DNA of 64,000 nt from Oxytricha trifallax (GCA_000711775.1 ARYC01000530.1:81611-145610), one strand, 5' to 3'; counted from the stretch's first letter, positions 35,370-48,318 are shown. The notes: generated by a model from the letters alone, not told the origin. Translations and numbers: made by a program.

Positions 35370-38223
35370 TGTTTGCCATCACTTCCAGTCTTCTGGATCT
35401 GTGACTTGATTATTCTCGGTTTAGATGAAAATATTGTCAGCTTTTTAGCTTTACTCATTATCTCCATTATTATCATGTTTATTTGTTCTTGATATTTCTG
35501 AATCAATGCCAGGCTTACTAGTATCTTTCTGGAGTCATAAACTTCCATGATTCCTGTCTCTTTGGCTACACTTAGAATAATCCAATTCTTGTAGCCTTTA
35601 ATACTGCTTTGTCAGCTTATTAGAATTATGGCTCTTCTTATATCCTCTTCTTCTCACAGAAATTACCAATTCTAGTTTCCAGTTTCTTGATCAAATGTCT
35701 CTCTCTTTCTATACTTGTACTATCCCTTTTCATTCAGGACAATTGGTGAGAGTATCATTTGTGAGATCTTTTGCTCGCTGAACTGAGGATCCTCAACTTG
35801 GCGTAAGCATAGCTCCTTAGATTTTTCCTGAATGTGTCTCCCTGTGATCATATACTAATGTAACCAATCATCATTTATCTTTTTCCAGTGATTTTCTTGC
35901 CTCAAAGACTATAAATCCCATTCTCTGTTCCCTCTTCTCTTCTTGCTTGTTCTCTATTATAGAATCTCTTCACCAGAGCTTTCTCTATATTGTTCCTGGT
36001 GCTAGGGCAGCATGCTATCGTTATCGTTCTTGTGGTTTGGGGTCAATCCCTTCTTTGTGGGAATAATTTTGTCAAATCCTTAGTATGTTACCTCTGATAG
36101 GTCTATCAGGTTCTTGAGCTTCATCTGTTCTGCTTGGACACAATCTGATCAATCTTCATGTACGTCGTATCTTGTCCTCTGGGCTTGGGTTTCATTTATA
36201 TTTTTCCTGGGGTTTGATTGTCCAATTCTTAATCTGCTTTTGAAGCCCATTTGTTTGTTTAACAAAACTTTTTAATGCTTGTTATCTCTTAGACCCTAAA
36301 CTTCCTGATTCTTACTTCTCTCTATGTGCTCATATCTAACTTTTTCACCTTTTTGCCAGAACTTAGTCTTCTGGTTGATGTCATCATCTCTGAAGCTCCT
36401 CTTCTTGTTGTCATAGCTTTGGTAGTAATTACTTTAGTATGGATTTTAACTCTTCTGCTCTTCCATATTGTTAAACTCCTTCTTTAAAATCGATTATTAG
36501 ATTTTCTTTTTTAATTAATTAATTTCTGATTTTTCATTATAATTCTCTCCTACATTTCGCTATTTATACTTCATGTTTATCAATTCACATTTTTAGATGT
36601 TCAAAGTCTTCCTTCATGATTAAAGTTTTGATTTTCCGCCAAATCTGTTGTTTTTTTTACATAGGTTACTTTGAAAAGCTTTTTTATTTTAAGTAGCCTT
36701 GGGTCTCTAGTCCTCTAATTCTGTCGTCTAGCCAGACCATGTTTGCAATGATTTAAATTTGTGTTTTGAAACTTAGGTCTATTAACCTGTGGTCTCTTAG
36801 AAATTATGTTAAATCTTGTTGGGTTCCTAGCTTCGTTCATTAAATGACAACTCTTTATATAGGTTGAATTTACAAATGAATGTTTTGTGGGCATTTCAGT
36901 AGTGGTTCATTCCGTAATTTACGATTGTCCTTCCTTGGTTTATTGCCATCATTATGTCCTTCACATTCTTTGTTAAGAATAACTTTTTCTCTTCTGAAGC
37001 TCTTGTTTCTTTTCATAGATTTGCTTTTTTGTCTCTTTGGGTTTCAAGCATTTATCTAAATTGATTTTTGCCTTGTCAATGCTCTTCAAAATTAATTGTT
37101 CTGTAATTTTTCTTGTTTCACACGTTCCTTTAGCATGGTTATGTTGCGAAATATTCTATTTGGAATATCTCTAGGAGTTTTAAACGCTATTCTCTTCACC
37201 TGTGTCTCTAACTTATCTATTTTCTCCAGTTTTACATAACCAATGGCTACTTATGGTGTGTATTTTATATTATGAGTGATCTAATTTTGGCAACCATTAT
37301 TGTATCGCAAATCGTTGCATTGTTAGATTTGGAAAGGTTTTAGTAAAAGTAGGTTTGTTTTTTTATTTCTTCCCAGATATTATTCAGTAAAGCTCTTGTG
37401 TCTAGTTGTATATTCATACCCAAGTATTAAACTTTCTTTATTCCCTAGACTTCATTAGTATATTTGAATTCCTTTGAGTCTCCCATAAAAACCGCTTTTT
37501 TCTAGTTTAGTAATAGATTTGGGTCTTTTCAATTTCATTGAAGCACTCTAAAATTATTACCATTTGATGCTTGTTCTTTACATTATGAGGATGTCATCTG
37601 CAAATGGCAGTAATTTACCTCAATGTATTAGTTATTTCAAGTCTTTTTAGGAGTTAATAGCATCTTGCAAGTATATATTGAAAAGCATAGGAGATAATCG
37701 ACTTCCTTGCGCTACTCCTTTCTCTGATTTTATTTCTTCGCCCTCATATCTTGTATAATTCTTCAATTAGTTTCCTACATTATTATCTTGCTCCGATTTG
37801 ATTCTCTGTTGCAGGATCTTTAGTAGCTTATTTTTCCAGACAGAGTCGTATGCTTTTTACAAGTATATAAACATAAATGCTTCTCTGCTCTTGCTTTTCC
37901 GTCTTGAATTCTTAATATGTTCAAAAAGTCTTATGAGGTTAAGGTGAGTGCTTTTATTTTCTTTGAAACCATTCAGGCTGTTCCCTGTCTCTAGCAATTC
38001 CCTTTTCTATTCTTGAATATTGTTTACTATTATTTTTCGATTATTTTGCTAAGATGTGAGTTCACTACAATAGGTTTAGTGTTGTTCACTTCTGGATATT
38101 ATTCATCTTAATTCTTTTCTAATAAGATAGTTTCCTCTCATTTAGATATTTTGGAAGCACTTCGCAATTCATTCATTCTGCTATTTTCATGCTCACTGCC
38201 TTTTTAAGTTTTTGGTCGAATTC

Positions 38224-39058
38224 GATTAAAAATTGAAAATCAAATATTCAATTAAATCAACTTACCATAGTATAATTTATAATAACAATTTAATAATTAA
38301 AAAACTTAATGATTTTGATGCTTGAGTCTTAATGGAGTGGATTTACTCAAATCTTAGGTTAATCTGCAGTTTATTGAATATTTAGAGGGGCATATAATGG
38401 CAAGTTTTTTTCCCTTTATATTACATCCCTAAACGCTGCTAAAATTTTGACAGTATATAATATCCGAAGTGAGTCGCGAAATTTTATTTTTTAATGAGAC
38501 TGGCTTCGCTTTAATAATTTATATTATTCAAAATATTCAATATATTAATCATTGCTCTCTTTATATTATTGCTTGCAGTTTTCTATAATATTAATATCAC
38601 TTTTCTTATTCAATAATATTTTATGCTAAGAGAGATAAATTTTAAGGCAATTACTGTTATTAGTAACATAATTTAACTTTTAATTAATCATTCACTATTA
38701 CTATAAAACTCATGCGATATTTGAAAAGTGCAAAGAATAAAAATAAAAAGAAATGTAAAAGATATAAATCAAACAAACTGAGTGAGTCGCAAAAAACATT
38801 TTTTTTCGTGATTGGCTCCGGACATCAATTAATTAGAAATTTTGGCAGGGTTTTGGTATATAATAGCATTATATAATATTCCCACATTATACACAGCTAT
38901 TAAATATATCATTGTAAATGATATAGCGCTGCACAATATTGAGACTTGCCTATCTATTTAAAAAATATTAATTAATTATAATATCAATTTAAATCATTAT
39001 TAATCATATCTTTTTAGAGCGTTTCTTGATTTCTCAGAATATTTTAACTTCCTATTTT
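38224..39058. mobile_element. AT-rich insertion in the LINE reverse transcriptase
   Basis: This is a block of about 835 bp, much more AT-rich than the LINE on both sides, and it breaks the RT reading frame upstream of motif A. Imperfect 13-bp direct repeats border it (GATTAAAAATTGA at 38224-38236; GAATCAAAATTGA at 39059-39071, 11/13), which could be a target duplication or an IES-like pointer. It contains two GTGAGTCGC(A/G)AA motifs (38470, 38781) and no ORF. Confidence 0.5.
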
Positions 39059-39937
39059 GAATCAAAATTGACCTATTTGTCGGCCTTCGCTAGCATTTTC
39101 CCATCGAATACGTATTGAATTTTGCTTTGTTTAAGTTGCATTCCGATATGCTTTTTATTACATCCGCTTCATTGCAGAAGTCTTGTAAGACAGGTTAGTT
39201 AACCATCACTGTATTGCCTTGGCTTTCCCATTTCCTATCTCTCATCTTTGAAAAGTTTATTATAGTAATCTAAAATCATTATCATGGTCTGTTCTCTAAG
39301 TTGCATTCATTCGTCTCTTATAATCAGTCCTTTAATTGGTTGCGCTGATTTCTTGTTTTTTGTTAGTCTTTTTACTAAGCAAAAAGAATATTTGAGGTCA
39401 TTTCTTCCGAAGCAATGTTGCATGTCTCTAATTGCTTTTTTCCACTGCCCCTAAGTATATAAGTAGATGCTGTTATTACTTGAAATGTTATTCTTAACAG
39501 CCCATTATAGTGGCTGTTGGTAACAATTCTTTGTTTTTCTAGTTTATCTTCATAGCAATTTTTTACTGGTTATTTTAAGTTTTCTTGATTTAGTTCTCTG
39601 CCTTCTTCTATGAAATTTTCTCAACATACCTCCTTATGTTTGATATTCTAATCGTCTTCTCTCTGTCCATCATCTTCAAATCGCTTTCTTAGAATTTTAC
39701 TTTTAGTTTTACCTATTGTAACTTGTGATCTGTCAGTTTATGTTGGTTTAGTTCCCACTCAATTTTCTCTAAATTTAAGAAAATCTAGTCCAATTAATTA
39801 CCTCTTATACGGGTCTCCAAGCTTTCTGGTATAGACTCCCTTAGACCTATTTTCCTCAATCTCTTGCTCAACTCTTTAAAGTGGAAGTTGAAGCATCACT
39901 ATTAATTTGTATTTATTTAATTTTTGTTTTATCGATC

Positions 39938-39970
<33 letters not shown>

Positions 39971-40700
39971 TATATATTACTTTGTTCTTAAGTTCTTTCA
40001 CTTCATCATTTTAGTAGGAAGGTATGTAAACTGTGATTATGTAAAATGGTTGCCTTCTAAATTTAGGATGTTTCATGTCATGTATTGTCTTAACGTTATG
40101 ATTGTTTTCATTTGGTATTTCCCATTATTTAGAGTTAATATCCGTCCATTTCTTGCCAACTGCGTTTGAGTTATGGTTTGACTATTTCCCCCAAATATTC
40201 TTTGAAATCTCTTTTCTACGAAGGCTATGAAATCTGGACTCTTGTCCTCTATCTCTTTCATCATTTGGTCTTACTTCAATTTGGAGTTCCATCCACTTAC
40301 ATTTTGTAAACATATTTTTAGTTCAATGTACTGCGAAGCTATTTGCCTCTAATTATTAATAACTTCTACTCTCCCTTTCCTACGCTGATTCTTTGAAATC
40401 TTTCATTTTTTTGGCCCATCCTTCAGCTTCCATTTGTTTTTGAAAGAAATAAAGCTGACGATTGTTTTCTATTGGGATAAAAAATCTGTTCAAGTTTTAT
40501 AGCTATTATTATTGATACTTGAGCATTAAGGTCTTTTAGAGTTGATTAGCTTGGGTTCGCTTAAATATTTAAAATAATCTTGAATCATTCTCTATGACTA
40601 TTATTAGACGTTTTATTTTTTTTCCATGTATACGGGTTGTCTCCTTCTCTCTGCGATTTCCTTAGGTTTTTCTTCCATTTTGTTCCCGCTGTGATATCCC

Positions 40701-41820
40701 TCTCTTTTAATTGATTAATTTATATTATAAGATTATATAATAATTATATTTAAATTATTTATTTAGTTAATAAACTGCCAATGTATCTACATTTCATACG
40801 GCGATTCACTTAAACTAATCAAAAGATACCTCAAATGCAAAAAAGAGCAAGCACGCCTCCTGAAATTAAATCTCACAATTGAATTAATCACAATTATAGT
40901 CATGGGATGGATTCAAATTGAAGAAATTGGACTTGCTGTTGATGTCAAAAGCATAGAGACCTAATTTGAGGGTTGAAGACATACTATTCAGATTACTCAG
41001 TATAGAGACTTTTAGATGGAAGTTAAAGCAATAAATGAAACAAAGCGAAAAGAAAAATTGGTGGATGAAGCGTATGAAGGAGTAAATCATCATATAAATG
41101 AAAAAAAGCGAATAATCAACTTGATGATATATGCAACTATGTGTCGACTATAGATTCATTAGTGATAAAATAGAAAAGAATATGAAAAAAATAAAAATTT
41201 AATATAAATTAATTGCCTTTACTTTAGTATTTCTATATTTAATTTGATAAATAAATAGAAAAATGGATTTATTAAGAGACTATTGCATACATAATGTATA
41301 TTAATTATTTTCTTAAATCATTTGTTACTAAACGAAAAGAATATTTTTGATAATTAATTAATTCAGTTTTATTGTATATTCTCAAACCTTAAACTTAAAG
41401 ACTAAATTAATTCTAATTTTGTTTGCTCACAGAGAAATCCTTAAATTCATATAATTGTAGAAAAACAAGATTTTAATAAGCTTTTAGTTATTTATTTGAA
41501 TTATTTAGTCTTTTTAAGTTAATCATATCAAAATTGATTATTCCTTTCACGTTTAGTCAGCAGAATGTCCAAAAGTTTTAAGAGTTATTATCCAAAACTG
41601 AATGAAACTATTTTATCTTGATTATAATCTTTTATATCTTTAATATATTACGTTAAACGAATAAGTATCTAAATAGCTATTTAATTTGAAAATTTTATGA
41701 TCGATAATATCAGTGTTTTATTTTATTAAGGAATATTTTTATTTGAAATTTAAATCAAACAATTCATTAATACAATATTCTCACTCAAATACTTACATAA
41801 TAAACAATAAAATATTTATG
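40701..41820. other. AT-rich sequence between LINE and repeat A
   Basis: No gene is supported. A 69-codon frame on the minus strand at 40884-41093 lies in a slightly richer patch but shows no domain. Confidence 0.35.
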
Positions 41821-42458
41821 TGTTTAATGATTAAAATCAATTAAATTTAACATATCACTGTTTAATACTAAAATCAAATCATCAATCTTAGTCGTGACGT
41901 AGACGTATCTGAGTGAGTTGACGTGGCAGTCATGAAGTAGAAAACTCCGAAAAAACCATTCTCGCTATTACCTAGTCTTCTCCCAAAATCAAGATGTCAT
42001 CCCAGTTTGTACCTGGGGACAGAGCTCGTGAGATCCAACTAGATAACAGAAGATGGAGAAAAACGCTTACCGGTCCCACCGCTGCTGGGAAACGTAATCC
42101 CTATCCTTTCGCTGTGGTAGCTTCAGCACCCTAACCCGGTGTGGGAGAAAAATCCTTATCGTTGGCTTCAATGGTTTTCGTCTTCTCACTTTCGAAGGCA
42201 GAGCGTACCTTCATCCTGCTCCCTATTACCTAGGAAACTGAACTCAAGCCAGTAGACTCATCTAATGCAGGGAAATCTTAGGATCCAGCTCACTCGAAGA
42301 GTGTACGCTGACAGATTAAACCCTGACAACTGGTCCCTCATGCGTTGCGCCCAGCAACCTCTACCTCCCTAGATAGGCCTTAGTGTAGTTGAAAGCTTTA
42401 TCAGAAAGTCCCAAGTGGTTAGTACCACCTAGCAACTATTTTTCTAATTTAATAATAT
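41821..42458. repeat. Dispersed repeat A, copy 2 (638 bp)
   Basis: Same orientation and same ends as 29511-30281, and similar over its whole length except for the 119-bp block missing here (one GACGTGGCAGTCA junction). The copies differ at many single positions, so they are old or were independently inserted. No ORF. Confidence 0.7.
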
Positions 42459-43975
42459 AAAATATTTATAATTATGCTAATTTGATAAACATTATCATAT
42501 TAAACATTTATAATTTACTCAAATATACCATATATCTAAGCAAAAAATTAATTAGAGAAATTTTGTTATAACAACAATATTTAAAATATCTAAAATTCTA
42601 AATGTTAAAGATACTATTAGCTTTTGATATAATAATAATATAATTTTGCAAATGTTATTATATAAATAAAAAGGTAAATATATTTAGCTTATTTCTTAAT
42701 ATGATAGTTTTCAATTGCAAAGTTTAAATTTACAGCTTATGTCAACTTGCTGAAGTTGAATGGCAAAAATAGTATATGTCCTGATATTCCGAATAATTGA
42801 TTTTGTCTAAGTATGTGAAACTCATTAACTCATTTTGCTTTCAATAAATTATATTTCATTGATGAATATTATCAGATGACAGCTTATTACAAGTTGATTT
42901 CAGGTATTTAAGTAAAAATTGTAAGTAATCCTAAATGAATATAGAGACTACATCTGAATAACTTCTATAATTTTATTTAATTATGTATTGGAACTCCTGG
43001 AATGTCAATTTACATATATAAATTAATAATTTACTATTAATAAAAAAGATTTGATTTGTGAATATAAAATTAAAGATAAATAAACTACATTTCTCGGTAA
43101 ATTACACCAAAGATAAAATCAAGAATACTTAAATTGCTAAAATTTATAATTTACCTGTTTATCAATGCTACCATCATTTGATTACATTTGATTTGTCATA
43201 AAATATTTCGAGTAAGCTAGTTTTCATTAGTATGCTTAATTAGATTCTTTGATTATATCCACACTTTTAATAGCCTCACTGTTAGTTTTGTCAACCTATT
43301 TATATCTGTTTTTCTTTAGTTAAATTTCATTTATATTTTTGATTTATACTATAATTAATGCATTATTAAAGTTTTTAAAAGAAAATATGCTAAAATTAAT
43401 GATTTACATATTAGAGCAAGATTCTTATAGATTGAAGACCTTTACTAGAGGACACTTTTTTCTTTTTTAAGATTACCATCAATTATAATATGTCAATAGA
43501 TTTATAATATTTTGTAGTATTTTCAATGAAATAATATTGACCAATTAAAATTTTTAATAAAAGAAAAGTCTAGTATTTCTCCATTATACATTATTTTTAA
43601 AGATTATCCTTTACTGATGTATCAAGACGGCAAATATAATTCTTTAATGATTTCTCAAAAAATATAATTGAAAACTATAAAATGATTCGATTAGTGATGT
43701 AAACTAGCTATTTAAATTTAAACATTTTCAAATGAGTAAATTGAGTTTACTGTCATCTTTGTCGTAATAAGATTAAAAAATTATTCTTATATAGATTCTG
43801 AAGATAAATTCAAATTTGAATTAATTATTAATATTATACAGTTTTTAACTTTACGATTATTGATAGTGGCTATATTTAAAATAAATATTAGTACTTAGTG
43901 ATAAAAAAGTAAGGCTACAAAATCTTAAAGATTAGTATTTATGACTTTTATAGTATTTAATCAGGCTTTTATTTA
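42459..43975. other. AT-rich noncoding stretch
   Basis: Simple AT-rich sequence; nothing supportable was seen. Confidence 0.4.
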
Positions 43976-43979
43976 TTCC

Positions 43980-44361
43980 TAAAAACCAATAAAGTTGACT
44001 TCTGTGCATCTGTATACTCAAAAGTTTTTTGAGATAAGCAAGATATTTTTCAATCCACTGATAAGAAACTAGCATCTATCTTGACTTGCCAGGAATGTCT
44101 TCATTTAGTCCAAAGTACTCAATATAATGATGGAATCACATAGAAATACTCTCCATTAATTGTAATTGCTTTGCATGTATAAACATCGAAAGGCAGCAAA
44201 TAAATACAACCGGAATATATATAGTAAAATAAAAAAGTCATCATCTCAAGCAAGACATAAATATTTAATACTATCTGGGAATGAGGAATACTAGAATTAG
44301 CGTAAATCATGGAATCCATAAAGCTTTTTAAATTAAAAAAAGAATAATTCTGTAGCATCAC
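43980..44361 (-). pseudogene. Unrecognised membrane-like ORF remnant, one frameshift
   Basis: ATG 44359-44361 opens MLQNYSFFNLKSFMDSMIYA, followed by a hydrophobic stretch around MMTFLFYYIYSGCIYLLPF, to TGA near 44119. In another frame the coding signal continues at once: YIEYFGLNEDIPGKSRQMLV SYQWIEKYLAYLKKLL. This suggests one gene with a frameshift or a tiny intron. No family was recognised. The diverged foldback (44404-44790) separates it from the remnant at 44830-45230, which lies upstream on the same strand; the two may once have been one gene. Confidence 0.4.
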
Positions 44362-44403
44362 TATGGCTGAGTTTTAGTAAAATTAATTAGATTTGCAAAA
44401 GAA

Positions 44404-44790
44404 TATTGTAGGAATACAATTGATTTGGAAATTTAATATAATTAAATAAATTAAATTAATAAAAAATGGGAGTTAACTTTCTAAAACCTATACAAAAGGT
44501 ATTCATTCTATAGATAATTTAAATCAGCTGGACTTTACTATTGGCGCTACCTTTTTATCGCATCTCAAGAGCAAGATAAATCGACTTTAATTTTTGTCGT
44601 TTGTTTAACTGATTTTGATAAATCTCGCTCCAGGGATGTGATAACATAGTACTGCCTGCTGTAAAGTCTGGTTGATTTTAAATTATCTATCGAACGAGCA
44701 CCATATTTTATAGGTTTTTCTGCCATTTATTATAATTATTAATTATTTATTTTCATTTAATTTCCCAAAATCAATTATATTTTAGCAATA
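44404..44790. mobile_element. Diverged foldback element, second copy of the 34951 family
   Basis: The ends TATTGTAGGAATACAATTGA / TCAATTATATTTTAGCAATA and the inner arm blocks (CAGCTGGACTTTAC, TTTTATCGCATCTCAAGAGC; inverse ATCTCGCTCCAGGGATG) match the foldback at 34951-35369. The arms have diverged from each other strongly, so this insertion is older. Confidence 0.7.
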
Positions 44791-44829
44791 TTAATATTAT
44801 TAATGCTGTATTGAAATTAATACTGGGGC

Positions 44830-45230
44830 TTAAACCAGCCAGATAGAAAACCAGATGGATTCATGCTTTGATTTATGGGCATCTTATTCAATCTTAATCC
44901 CAGGGCCAGGAGTAGTGAGACCCATATAGAATAGCTTCAGCACCGTGCTCGTTCACCTATTGTTTCAGGGTAAAGTCTTATGTGGTCTTTCGCTACTTCG
45001 TATGTCTTTCCTGTTTCATTTCCATGACTGATCTTCCTTAATTATTCAGGTAAAACCCCTTCTTAGCAAAGACTAATTGTATGGCTTGCTAAGGGGGAAA
45101 CCCCGAATGATATTCTTTTAGAATTTTCTTATGCAAGTAATTGTCTCACTTTTCTCCAGTAAATAGAGTCCAATCTGAGATCGAGCGGTCTGTCTCTTAA
45201 TTCCTAACCTATCATTAATGCACTCAATAG
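44830..45230 (-). pseudogene. Unrecognised ORF remnant in a GC-richer patch
   Basis: Two minus-strand frames carry coding signal: DRLGIKRQTARSQIGLYLLE KSETITCIRKF... to a TGA, then LRKISHGNETGKTYEVAKDH IRLYPETIGERARC, a TGA, and SYSIWVSLLLALGLRLNKMP INQSMNPSGFLSGWFKP. Composition differs clearly from the AT-rich flanks. A transposon or retroelement protein would fit the setting, but no motif proves it. Confidence 0.4.
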
Positions 45231-46973
45231 AAATATATATTTATTGATTTTTTTAAAAATTTAGAAACAGCTAAGCTTGTATGACCAGTTATGTAATTGA
45301 TTTTTATAAAAATTACTAAAAAATCTGTATAGTTTAATAAATCAATTTATAATAGTGTTTAATATAAAATTATCCAAAAATTATCATATGATTTAAGAAA
45401 AGTAAAAATTATTGGACTAAAAATTAATTAGACAAATAATGTATAGAGTAAATTTAAATGTATTTATTTTTATAAAATAATTAATATAATAATAATAATA
45501 CGAGCCAACTCGAAATAAAAGATTGTTAGTATATTTAATTGATCGTATTGAATATTAAAATTAATTAAACATTATTGAATATTAATTTATTTCTTTTCAA
45601 ATTTAAACAAATTTATAAATTGAGAGCAGTAACAAGGGCTCAGTAAGACTTTTAATATAGAAATATACTGATCTGTTGGATCTCTACCGTATTATGATTG
45701 AAAGAAGAGCTCAAGAAAATATGGTCTCTAGCTTTTCACATTTAGATGAGTTACTTAACGATGGATAAGTAAAAGCATACCCAGATTTGGAGATATGGCT
45801 TACCTCAATATAAAAACTTGAATTTTTCAGCAATTTGTAAATCTCTTGAAAAAGGTTTAAAAACCGTGATTTCATTGTATTTATCGTGTTTTACATAATA
45901 AGGGAATATTTTTGAATTTAAAAGTGAAATGATTTATTAATTTATAGATACAGCACTTTACAAGCAAAATATCATGCAATAAGAGGGTTTAGTGTTGAGA
46001 GGAAACACAAAATGATAAAAATTCTCTCTATTTTTTGTTATATATTCTCTTTATATCAATATTTGTAGTCTGAGTTATCACTAAATTTTATGCAAAAAGA
46101 ATCAAAACTACTTATCCATATATTTTAGTTGTCAATCAGTCTGGTGATGCTAATACTACTACTAAATATACATTTTTTAAAAATTATCTTTGAGTTCTTA
46201 GCCAGAGAGGTTTTCTCAGAGAGTAGATTTAGTAATTGCTGAAATCAGTTTATTTAGGAAAACTTAATTATTAACTTTTAAATTTTTAATTAGAAATAAG
46301 TTGTTATAAATTAAAATTATTAAAATCTCTCAAAAATAAATTTAGATTAGGTAAAATTTAAATAAGACTTTCTAATAATTAATTCTATTAAGAGAAATAA
46401 TTTTATATTAAACTTTTGTCTTTTTACATTAAAACTCAAATTATTTTAATCTATCTTAAATAATAAATAAATAACGGTCTAATTATTGTTAATAAATTAA
46501 AATTAACTAATTATAGTTCATAAGAGATTGTAATCAAGCAATTACGATTATATCAATCTGCGTAAACCACTCTTGGAACGCAGTGATGATAAATCTGTAA
46601 ATTTTGCAATTAAAAAAGCAATCCATTCTAAAATGGGCAGCTCGTTGACAGCAATGTAGAAGGAACTCAATTTATTTGTTGTTTAAAGAGCATTTTAATT
46701 GCACAAGTGTTGATAAATGCAAGAATGGACTTGATAAAACAGATTTAAATGAGATCATTATGAATAATATTCAGATTTTCTAATGTTCTCACACTAAAGT
46801 TCTATGTTATTAAGTATGTAATAGCATCTAAAAGCAACTTTTTATATAAATTGCTTATCAATACATTAATTCTACCTTAATAAATTTTATCAAATATCGC
46901 CCAATAGCCCAGTTTTGAATGTTTTGAGAGGTTCCTCGAGCCAAATAAGTGTTATATATATATATATACATTG
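45231..46973. other. AT-rich noncoding stretch
   Basis: No gene was recognised; there is a (TA)n run at 46953-46968 just before the next element. Confidence 0.4.
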
Positions 46974-47649
46974 AGTCAAAATAGTGTAAAAATTGCGAAT
47001 ATTTAAAATATAAATATATGACAAATTATATAATGAAGCATTATTCAAACTCTATTATAATTATTTGTTTAAAATTCATTTGATTTTTATATTATTATAT
47101 TAAATATGGGCTCAAGTGATAAAAGATATATTTTTACTACTTGAGCCCATTTCTTATATATTAAATTTATATATATTTATTACTAAATAATTTGATTTAT
47201 ATTTAATACTTGAAACTTAATTACTTTTCTATTAAAATAAAATTATATTTATTTATAGTTTTATATTTTATCAAAATTATTTATTTTATTCATAAAAAGT
47301 ATTTATTTTTTAAGATTTGTTACTTTTATTAGATAATTATTTAAAATTTACTCATGTATTAAATTAGGAGTAAATGAAAGTTCATATTGATTAAAAACAA
47401 ATTCGATTTCTATTTCTCTTTATTTATTAAAATACTTAAAAGTTAATTTTAAAAATATTTATATAAATAATTTGCATTAATGAAAAATAATTTTATGCTA
47501 TACTATTTCAAACTTCTTCAATATCAAATTATTAAAAAACTTCAAAATAAATATAAATTTAAAATATAAAAATTTTTATAAGGAACTAATATTAATAACT
47601 TTTTGTATTTAAGGATTTTTATATTCCAGATTTTAATACTATTTTGACT
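46974..47649. mobile_element. Small AT-rich inverted-repeat element
   Basis: The ends AGTCAAAATAGTGTAAAAA (46974) and the inverse of ...TTTTAATACTATTTTGACT (47649) form an imperfect terminal repeat of about 20 bp; similarity trails inward. A C/GAGT-AGTC type end is reminiscent of Tc1/mariner MITEs. Inside is a 12-bp perfect hairpin (ATGGGCTCAAGT at 47106-47117, inverse at 47139-47150). No ORF; no certain target duplication (ATTG is near both ends). Confidence 0.45.
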
Positions 47650-47902
47650 GATTGTAATCATAGTTTTTTCATAAGTTCTTTATTTGCTACTTGCTCTATA
47701 TTAATAAACTTTTCTTTAATGACCTCTGTGAGTCTTCTTTATTTACTAAGTAGACAAAAACTTATTCTTAAGTATAAGTGGATGAGTACATTAATAATTT
47801 AAGAAAATCCCATTGAGTAGCTTTTTCATTAATCAGATTTACTCTTAAATATTTTCACTTATAATAATTGTATTTTGATTAAATCAATAGTTGTATATAA
47901 CT

Positions 47903-48318
47903 TCAAATTCCTTTCTTAGTTGTTAAACTATTGCAATCAGGGAAAAATACTAGCCCTTGGTATCAATTGCATCTTGTTTCAAGGTTACTTTTACTATTAT
48001 GAATCCATATGTTTATTGCTTAAAAAGCTTTATAAAATAACATCGGATCCTTGATAAATTTTAATTCTCTATTATCTCGATCTTAAATTATATATTTTGT
48101 TGGACATTCTATCTTTGCAAGATAGCGACTGCTATTTTAAGCAATTTCTTGTGTGACCTTGCTTAGTTAATCAAATTTCGATTGATTTATACAATGTTGA
48201 AAAATAGTTGAGAAACATATTCCGTGTCGTTCAATCATGAGGTGGTTCCCAAACCCTCTATTTACCTTATTTTCAAATGCTATAGCAACTATCCTAGTCT
48301 CAAAAAGCTTCTGATTCT
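47903..48318 (-). pseudogene. Unrecognised ORF (Y gene), right copy
   Basis: The minus-strand frame KLFETRIVAIAFENKVNRGF GNHLMIERHGICFSTIFQHC ... continues RYLAKIECPTKYIIQDRDNR ELKFIKDPMLFYKAFQAINI, then one TGA, then YQGLVFFPDCNSLTTKKGI to TGA 47903-47905. It is ~138 codons long with several TAA as Gln and looks like genuine protein. No family was recognised. Its first ~24 residues are shared with 26150-26275. It probably belongs to the element or gene whose X repeat borders the TBE break. Confidence 0.5.

Larger units (their letters stand above)
34310..40678 (-). pseudogene. LINE polyprotein: APE endonuclease plus reverse transcriptase
   Basis: A start at ATG 40676-40678 (MEEKPKEIAERRRQPVY) leads in one frame, with two TGAs, into KICLQNVSGWNSKLKQDQMM KEIEDKSPDFIAFVE, the N-terminal motif of APE-type endonucleases. 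The RT domain shows motif A as FIYLQKAYDSVW, motif B as KGVAQGSRLSPMLFNIYLQD and motif C as LLPFADDILIM (FADD at 37593-37604). Motif A normally has Asp where this copy has Tyr (codon 37863-37865), and TGAs and frameshifts interrupt the frame (for instance one 8 residues before FADD), so the enzyme is dead. A C-terminal frame survives at 34514-34714 (EVWDEIVLKNGTEMQMELIQ). Many TAA/TAG act as Gln throughout. Confidence 0.8.
34310..40700 (-). mobile_element. LINE (non-LTR retrotransposon), decayed and interrupted
   Basis: This minus-strand element carries an APE-type endonuclease at its 5' end (about 40.3-39.1 kb) and a reverse transcriptase (about 38.2-37.4 kb), followed by a long C-terminal region to about 34.3 kb. 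After removing the foldback (34951-35369) and an AT-rich insertion (38224-39058), about 5.1 kb remains, a usual LINE size. The 3' end is not marked by a poly-A tract, so that boundary is approximate. It lies wholly inside the material that splits the second TBE and therefore arrived with or after it. A (TA)n run sits at about 39939-39978. Confidence 0.8.
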
